Below, one piece after another: positions 59,017 to 64,000 of a DNA stretch of 64,000 nt. Origin of the DNA: Grimontia celer (lineage in GTDB: Bacteria; Pseudomonadota; Gammaproteobacteria; Enterobacterales; Vibrionaceae); the NCBI RefSeq assembly GCF_900055185.1, contig NZ_FIZX01000004.1, positions 62,001-126,000 on the forward strand, written 5' to 3'. Within the stretch, counting starts at the first letter, position 1. Each line of letters opens with the position of its first letter. The position numbers and the translations under genes are program-made. The notes under the pieces were generated by a model. The model ran no database searches, was not told the DNA's origin, and saw only the letters and a list, made by a program, of their open reading frames with translations.

Positions 59017-59819
59017 ATCAGGTCGTACGCTGCCTGAATTTCTTGCGCTTTTTGTTTCGCTATCTCCATCATCTCTGGCGGTAGGCCTTTTGCTGCAAGT
59101 TTGTCAGGATGGTGTTCATTCATCAGCTTTCTGTGAGCACGTTTTACGGTCTGAGCATTGGCGTCTTCATCAACACCAAGAATCTTGTATGCATCAGCGA
59201 TGTTTGGTCCACCAAAGCCTTGCTGCCATTGTTGCTGACCTTGATGTTGGCCGCCCTGTTGCTGGTAAAACTGGTAAGCCGCTTCCTGCATCGCCAAGCG
59301 CTGCTCAAGTTGTTGACGGGAAAAGCCTAGCGTACCGGCAATCGTGTAAAGTACCTGACGTTCGCTGGGATGCATAGAACCATCGGCATACGCAGCCTGA
59401 ATTTGTACTTCAAGGAAAAACTGGAGCAGGTCAAAGCGACCACCACAATTGCGACGAACGGATTCCAATGTGTCTTCCAGCGGGAACGTGGCGTCTTTAC
59501 CTTCACGGAATGCATCTTGAGCCTGCCGTCTGGCATCACCATGCAAAGCCATACGATCCATTAGATTGGTCGCAAGACGGATCTCATTTTGTGTCACCTG
59601 ACCTTTGGCTTTGGCAACATGTCCCATCACTGCAAAAGTGGCATGAAAGTAAGCCTGTTGACGCGCTTGCTGGTTCTGTCCCTGAAAACCACCGCCAAAG
59701 GAAACGTTTTGTCTCGCCTTATCGAACTTATGCCCTAAAAACAGACCTAACAATAACCCGAAAGGACCACCGAGCAGGAAGCCAAAGAATGCCCCCAACA
59801 CTTTTCCCCAAACCGCCAT
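58992..59819 (-). CDS. djlA: Membrane co-chaperone DjlA
   Basis: A 275-residue protein with one N-terminal membrane segment (VLGAFFGFLLGGPFGLLLGL), a TerB-like middle (residues 55-175), a glutamine-rich linker (about 180-200) and a C-terminal J domain (YKILGVDEDANAQTVKRAHR, then EHHPDKLAAKG) with the HPD triad. It stimulates DnaK at the inner membrane, often in envelope stress responses. It is divergent from lptD. Confidence 0.95.
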   Translation of the reverse strand: MAVWGKVLGAFFGFLLGGPFGLLLGLFLGHKFDKARQNVSFGGGFQGQNQQARQQAYFHATFAVMGHVAKAKGQVTQNEIRLATNLMDRMALHGDARRQAQDAFREGKDATFPLEDTLESVRRNCGGRFDLLQFFLEVQIQAAYADGSMHPSERQVLYTIAGTLGFSRQQLEQRLAMQEAAYQFYQQQGGQHQGQQQWQQGFGGPNIADAYKILGVDEDANAQTVKRAHRKLMNEHHPDKLAAKGLPPEMMEIAKQKAQEIQAAYDLIKKEKGFK

Positions 59820-59980
59820 GTTTATTTCTCTATTTGATTAATTTATCTCGTTTAAGCCAGCAAGCAGGTGCCGTGAGGCATGATTTGCATTATCATAACC
59901 CCCATTTTTCAGCAAAAATTTGCCAGGACGCAGCGCAAGAGTATACCAGTGCTGTATGCCAACAACAGGATTGAGTTTTA

Positions 59981-62332
59981 ATGTCACTGACTGCCAGAAG
60001 TTTTTTATCCTCGATGATTTGCCTTGCCCTATATGGACAGGCCATGGCGGAAGAGAGCCAAGCCACTCAGAGCAGCACCGATCCTTTGGTGATCCCGACA
60101 GGAAAATGCCTTGCACCGGAATATCGCTGTAATCCGAACGCTGGCAGCGCTGAAGATATCAATAATCTTCCCGTCAAAATCGTCGCCGACAGTGCTGAAG
60201 CGAAAGCCAACGAAAAGGCCATTTACCGTGGCGATGTGATCGTGACTCAAGGCAATCGAACGGTAAAAGCGGATTCTGCAACCTTGCGCCAACCAGAAAA
60301 CATTGTCACGGCGGAGGGCAATGTTTATTTCCACGACGGCCAGATTGCTATTTCGGGCGAGTCTTTACAGACCAATTTGGATAACGAAGACACCACGCTA
60401 AATGACGCCCAGTACAAAATGATGTGTACACCAGGTCGCGGAGAAGCCAAACGCGTCTTCAAAAATGGTACGACTTTCTACGAGCTCGAGGATGGTACCT
60501 ACACCACGTGCCCTGACGACGACAAGAGCTGGCGATTCAGCGCAGGGAAATTGGAAAAAGAAGACGGTGACATATTCGCTGATCTTTACCATGCCCGCTT
60601 TGAGGTACTGGATACCCCTATCTTCTATCTGCCTTATCTTCGTGTACCAGTCGAAGACGGCCGCCTGACTGGCTTCTTGTACCCATCGATCAGTTGGAAC
60701 GATAGCGATGGCTTCGAACTGGAGACACCGTTCTACTGGAATATCCATCCGCAGGCTGACATGCGTATCACCCCAAGATATATGTCTAACCGTGGATTAT
60801 TTATGACTTTGGAGCCTCGCTACCTGACCGAGATGGGTTCAGGCAGCATGGTACTCGAATATATGGGGGAAGATAAACTCTACCCTGAGTTCGATAAGAG
60901 TTGGGGATTCAACTGGACTCATTCAGGCATTCAAGACCATTGGTTGTACGATGTTGATTACAGTAAAGTCAGTGACTTCAGTTATTTCACCCGCCATACA
61001 GATTCGCGTGTGGGTAACCGGGAAGATAATACCCTTCTTCAAACTGGAGAGGTGTCCTATCGCGACCTGAACTGGGATTCCACATTAAGCATCCGAAATT
61101 TCCAGCCGTTGAGCCCCAACACGTCTGTATATCGCCTACTCCCACAACTCGCGATGAACTATTACCGACCAGCCACGGAGTACGGCATCGATTTCTACAT
61201 GCCGACGCAAATCAGTAAGTTTGCGACGGACGATAACAGTAAGCCTGACGCGCTCCGTTTTAATGTCGAGCCGACTATTGTGCTGCCATACAACCTGCCA
61301 TGGATAAGTGCCACTGCTGAAGGCAAGGTCTTTTATACCTATTACGACCAATCAAACATTGATGGTGTCACTGGCGTCAATGGTGAGGAACTCGAAGAGA
61401 CCGTCTCGCGAGTGGTGCCGATGGCAAGACTACATGCCGTCGTGACGTTAGAACGTAACGGCGCTTTCTTCGATACGCCATATACCCAAACCTTAGAGCC
61501 ACAGGCTCAATATCTCTATATCAAAGACGTTGATCAGTCTGGCATTTACAATCCTGTCAACTATTCAGGTGGCGGGTATGATACGGCTCGTTTGCAAACC
61601 GATTACTATGGCCTGTTCCGAGCCAATCAGTACAGTAGCGTCGATTACATCAACCCAGCCAATCAGGTGACTGTCGGTGCTGCGACCCGTTTCTTCGATA
61701 ATGGATATAAAGAGCGTTTTAACTTGGCATTTGGTCAGATTTACTATCTTGATCGCTTCGCTAATCAAGAAGACACCTCGATCAATTATTCCGCTTGGGC
61801 AATTGAAAGTGAGCTCAACCTTAATGACTATCTGTTTGTCAGAGGATCGTTGGAATATGACAGCAATCTCAGCGACGTGCAGTTTGGTAATGCAACTGTG
61901 GAATACCGCGACGGTGGTTTCTTTGCGCAGACCAGTTACCGTTATGTAGCGAAGGACTACATATCTAACTCTGTAGGATTTGGCAACCTGGATCAAATCA
62001 CTGAAGATGGAATTTCACAGGTAGGTTTGGTGACAGGATTCCCTATTGCGGATGGTGTGACGGTGCGTGGTCAATACTTCCACGACCTTACTCAGGATCT
62101 GATGCTGGAAAATCAACTGGGTATTACTTATCGCTCTGATTGTTGGGTTATAGGCTTAAGCTACAACGAATATTTGCTCGCGCGTAGCAATATCAATGAT
62201 ACTGCGCGTTACGACAATAACATCAGCTTGTCATTCAGCTTACTTGGTCTTGGTGCGAATGCAGGATTTGGCTACAGCACTGCCAGCGGTAACGCCTTGG
62301 GCTACCGAAACCCATTTGGCCTGAAGAACTAA
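59981..62332 (+). CDS. lptD: LPS-assembly outer-membrane protein LptD
   Basis: A 783-residue protein with signal peptide (SMICLALYGQAMA), an OstA-like periplasmic jellyroll (VTQGNRTVKADSATLRQPEN) and a large C-terminal beta-barrel from about residue 230. It inserts lipopolysaccharide into the outer leaflet with LptE. The usual C-terminal adjacent-cysteine pair is not present: the position reads YRSDCWVIG, with one cysteine. N-terminal cysteines occur at KCLAPEYRC, MMCTPG and TTCPDDDKSW. Disulfide wiring may therefore differ from E. coli. It is followed after ten bases by surA's frame. Confidence 0.94.
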   Translation: MSLTARSFLSSMICLALYGQAMAEESQATQSSTDPLVIPTGKCLAPEYRCNPNAGSAEDINNLPVKIVADSAEAKANEKAIYRGDVIVTQGNRTVKADSATLRQPENIVTAEGNVYFHDGQIAISGESLQTNLDNEDTTLNDAQYKMMCTPGRGEAKRVFKNGTTFYELEDGTYTTCPDDDKSWRFSAGKLEKEDGDIFADLYHARFEVLDTPIFYLPYLRVPVEDGRLTGFLYPSISWNDSDGFELETPFYWNIHPQADMRITPRYMSNRGLFMTLEPRYLTEMGSGSMVLEYMGEDKLYPEFDKSWGFNWTHSGIQDHWLYDVDYSKVSDFSYFTRHTDSRVGNREDNTLLQTGEVSYRDLNWDSTLSIRNFQPLSPNTSVYRLLPQLAMNYYRPATEYGIDFYMPTQISKFATDDNSKPDALRFNVEPTIVLPYNLPWISATAEGKVFYTYYDQSNIDGVTGVNGEELEETVSRVVPMARLHAVVTLERNGAFFDTPYTQTLEPQAQYLYIKDVDQSGIYNPVNYSGGGYDTARLQTDYYGLFRANQYSSVDYINPANQVTVGAATRFFDNGYKERFNLAFGQIYYLDRFANQEDTSINYSAWAIESELNLNDYLFVRGSLEYDSNLSDVQFGNATVEYRDGGFFAQTSYRYVAKDYISNSVGFGNLDQITEDGISQVGLVTGFPIADGVTVRGQYFHDLTQDLMLENQLGITYRSDCWVIGLSYNEYLLARSNINDTARYDNNISLSFSLLGLGANAGFGYSTASGNALGYRNPFGLKN

Positions 62333-62354
62333 TTTTGAGATTTTGGAAACGCAA

Positions 62355-63653
62355 ATGAATAAATGGACGAAAGCTTTACTGGCAGCCGCAATCTCAGCCA
62401 GTTCGTTAAACGTATCTGCCTCTCCTGCAGAACTAGATCGCGTTATCACTGTGGTCAATGAAGGTGTCATCCTTTCAAGTGATGTAGAGTCTCTGAAAAA
62501 GACCGTCGCTTTGAACGCAGATACGGCAAACCTGCCACCGGAAGATGTGCTTGAGCAACAAATTCTTGATCAGCTCATCATAGAAGAGCTTCAGCTTCAG
62601 GAAGCCAAGCGTCTAGGTATTCGTATTGATGATACCCGCCTTGAGCAGGCCATTGATTCTATCGCCACGGACAAGAGTATTTCAGTGTCCCAACTGCGTG
62701 AAGAGCTGAAACGCAACGGTATTACCTGGTCGTCTTACCGCGACCAAATTCGCCGCGAGATGACCATCAGCGAAGCACGTAATGCTCAGGTTCGCCGCCG
62801 CATCAACATACTTCCTCAAGAAGTAGAATCATTGGCATCCCAGCTCAATGCAAAAAATCTTGAAAATGTCGAATATCGTCTGAGCCATATACAACTTCGA
62901 TTAGATGAAGGGGCAGAGAAAGACGAGCGTGATGCTGTCGCGGAGAAGGCAAACAAGTTGGTATCTGACCTTGAAGCCGGAAGTAACTTCAAAGCGTTAG
63001 CGCTGGCAAACTCTAAAGGTCCAAAAGCGCTTGATGGCGGAGACTGGGGATGGATGCGTTTGGAAGAAATGCCAACTATCTTCGCAGATCAGATTAAAAA
63101 CAATGGTAAGGGTGCCATCATTGGTCCGTTCCGTAGCGGCGTGGGTTACCACATCCTAAAAATCGCTGATGTGAAAGGCCTTCAGTCTGTTGCCGTAACG
63201 GAAGTGAAGGCGCGTCATATTCTGATCAAGCCTTCTATCGTCCTTAGTGACGATGGTGCTAAGCGCCAGCTCAGCCAAATGATCGAACAAATCAACAAAG
63301 GCGAGAAAAGCTTTGACGATTTAGCCAAACAATACAGTGCAGACCCTGGTTCGGCGGTGAAAGGCGGTGACCTTGGCTGGCAGACATCAGAGCTTTATGT
63401 TCCTGAGTTTAAAGACAAAGTAGACACCTTGCCTGAGGGTGACATCAGCGAACCATTTAAAACGGTTCACGGCTGGCACATTGTCGAGGTATTGGAACGC
63501 CGCCAGGCTGATCGTACCGATGCAGCAGTGCAGAACCGAGCATACCGTATGCTACTGAACCGTAAGTTCAACGAAGAGGCGCAGGCTTGGTTACAGGAGC
63601 TTCGTGCTGGCGCTTACGTAGAGCAGGTGGGTAATCTTGATGAAGACAGCTAA
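62355..63653 (+). CDS. surA: Periplasmic chaperone and peptidyl-prolyl isomerase SurA
   Basis: A 432-residue protein, started at the ATG after GGAAACGCAA. The in-frame TTG at 62343 is not needed. It has a signal peptide (ALLAAAISASSLNVSA), an N-terminal chaperone domain, and two parvulin domains (about 175-275 and 285-385, with VKARHILIKPSIVLS in the second). It helps fold outer-membrane proteins such as LptD upstream, an informative pairing. Its stop overlaps the pdxA start by 14 bases. Confidence 0.95.
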   Translation: MNKWTKALLAAAISASSLNVSASPAELDRVITVVNEGVILSSDVESLKKTVALNADTANLPPEDVLEQQILDQLIIEELQLQEAKRLGIRIDDTRLEQAIDSIATDKSISVSQLREELKRNGITWSSYRDQIRREMTISEARNAQVRRRINILPQEVESLASQLNAKNLENVEYRLSHIQLRLDEGAEKDERDAVAEKANKLVSDLEAGSNFKALALANSKGPKALDGGDWGWMRLEEMPTIFADQIKNNGKGAIIGPFRSGVGYHILKIADVKGLQSVAVTEVKARHILIKPSIVLSDDGAKRQLSQMIEQINKGEKSFDDLAKQYSADPGSAVKGGDLGWQTSELYVPEFKDKVDTLPEGDISEPFKTVHGWHIVEVLERRQADRTDAAVQNRAYRMLLNRKFNEEAQAWLQELRAGAYVEQVGNLDEDS

Positions 63654-64000
63654 CACAAAACGTATCGCCATCACCCCAGGTGAACCTGCGGGAATAGGTC
63701 CGGACTTGGTATTGGCGTTGGCACATGATAACTGGCCGCACGAGCTGGTGATTTGTGCCAATAAGGCAATGTTAGCGGAGCGTGCTAAGCAGCTTAACAT
63801 TGATATCCGCTTTGAAGATTACGATCCATCAGCGGCTCCCAAGGCCCATGAACCGGGCGTTTTAGTGGTTTGTGATGAGTCGCTTGAAGCTGACGTAGTG
63901 GCAGGCGAGCTCAATGAAGCCAACGGTCACTATGTCCTCAATACTCTCACCCGCGCAGCCGAAGGCAACATGCAGGGCGAGTTTGCCGCGATGGTAACAG
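63640..64000 (+). CDS. pdxA: 4-hydroxythreonine-4-phosphate dehydrogenase (partial, N-terminus)
   Basis: The frame begins at the ATG at 63640 inside the end of surA and stays open to the window edge, about 120 codons. The start KRIAITPGEPAGIGPDLVLA is the PdxA signature. The enzyme oxidises 4-phosphohydroxy-L-threonine in pyridoxal 5'-phosphate synthesis. The surA-pdxA order is conserved in gammaproteobacteria. Confidence 0.94.
   Translation, partial: MKTANTKRIAITPGEPAGIGPDLVLALAHDNWPHELVICANKAMLAERAKQLNIDIRFEDYDPSAAPKAHEPGVLVVCDESLEADVVAGELNEANGHYVLNTLTRAAEGNMQGEFAAMVT

Overview
The window reads as a chromosomal segment of a marine gammaproteobacterium in the Vibrionaceae. The order ilvIH, acyl-CoA ligase, leuO, VC2487-type glycosyltransferase, PAP2 phosphatase, leuABCD, and the block rapA, rluA, djlA, lptD, surA, pdxA both match Vibrio chromosomes as I remember them. 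A Grimontia, Enterovibrio or Photobacterium-like genus is an inference. I found no rRNA, tRNA or CRISPR array.

Positions 1 to about 6,950 are the right part of an integrative element of the phage-satellite or prophage type. On the minus strand it has a P2 gpA-type replication endonuclease (running off the left edge), a small winged-helix-like protein, an AlpA-type regulator, a 299-residue unknown protein and, at the right end, a tyrosine integrase. Between the unknown protein and the integrase lies an AT-rich, opposite-strand gene pair: an AAA-type ATPase followed by a DUF4435/TOPRIM-like protein. This matches the AriA/AriB architecture of PARIS anti-phage defence. Imperfect repeats and palindromes sit next to the unknown gene and the AlpA gene.

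Positions 6,950 to 25,000 are accessory: an unknown gene, a broken Coa1-like gene, a lipoxygenase, membrane and periplasmic GGDEF proteins, a GH30 glycosidase lipoprotein, a cold-shock protein, a DnaQ-type exonuclease, a solute-binding protein, two VOC proteins, a Tat-exported GMC dehydrogenase pair, a ribbon-helix-helix protein and a Sel1-repeat protein.

Positions 25,000 to 46,200 are mostly metabolic core. They hold pyruvate kinase, acetolactate synthase III (ilvIH), an acyl-CoA ligase, LeuO, a glycosyltransferase, a PAP2 phosphatase, a TetR-controlled RND efflux operon, and leuABCD. The leu operon is preceded by a clear leucine-rich leader peptide and attenuator.

Positions 46,200 to 64,000 hold a TPP riboswitch controlling thiBPQ, two more GGDEF proteins (one with a degenerate GGGEF site), a PhoH/PIN protein, rapA, rluA, a 2-hydroxyacid dehydrogenase, djlA, and the envelope biogenesis genes lptD and surA followed by the start of pdxA. 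The window encodes five GGDEF proteins and no recognisable EAL or HD-GYP protein.
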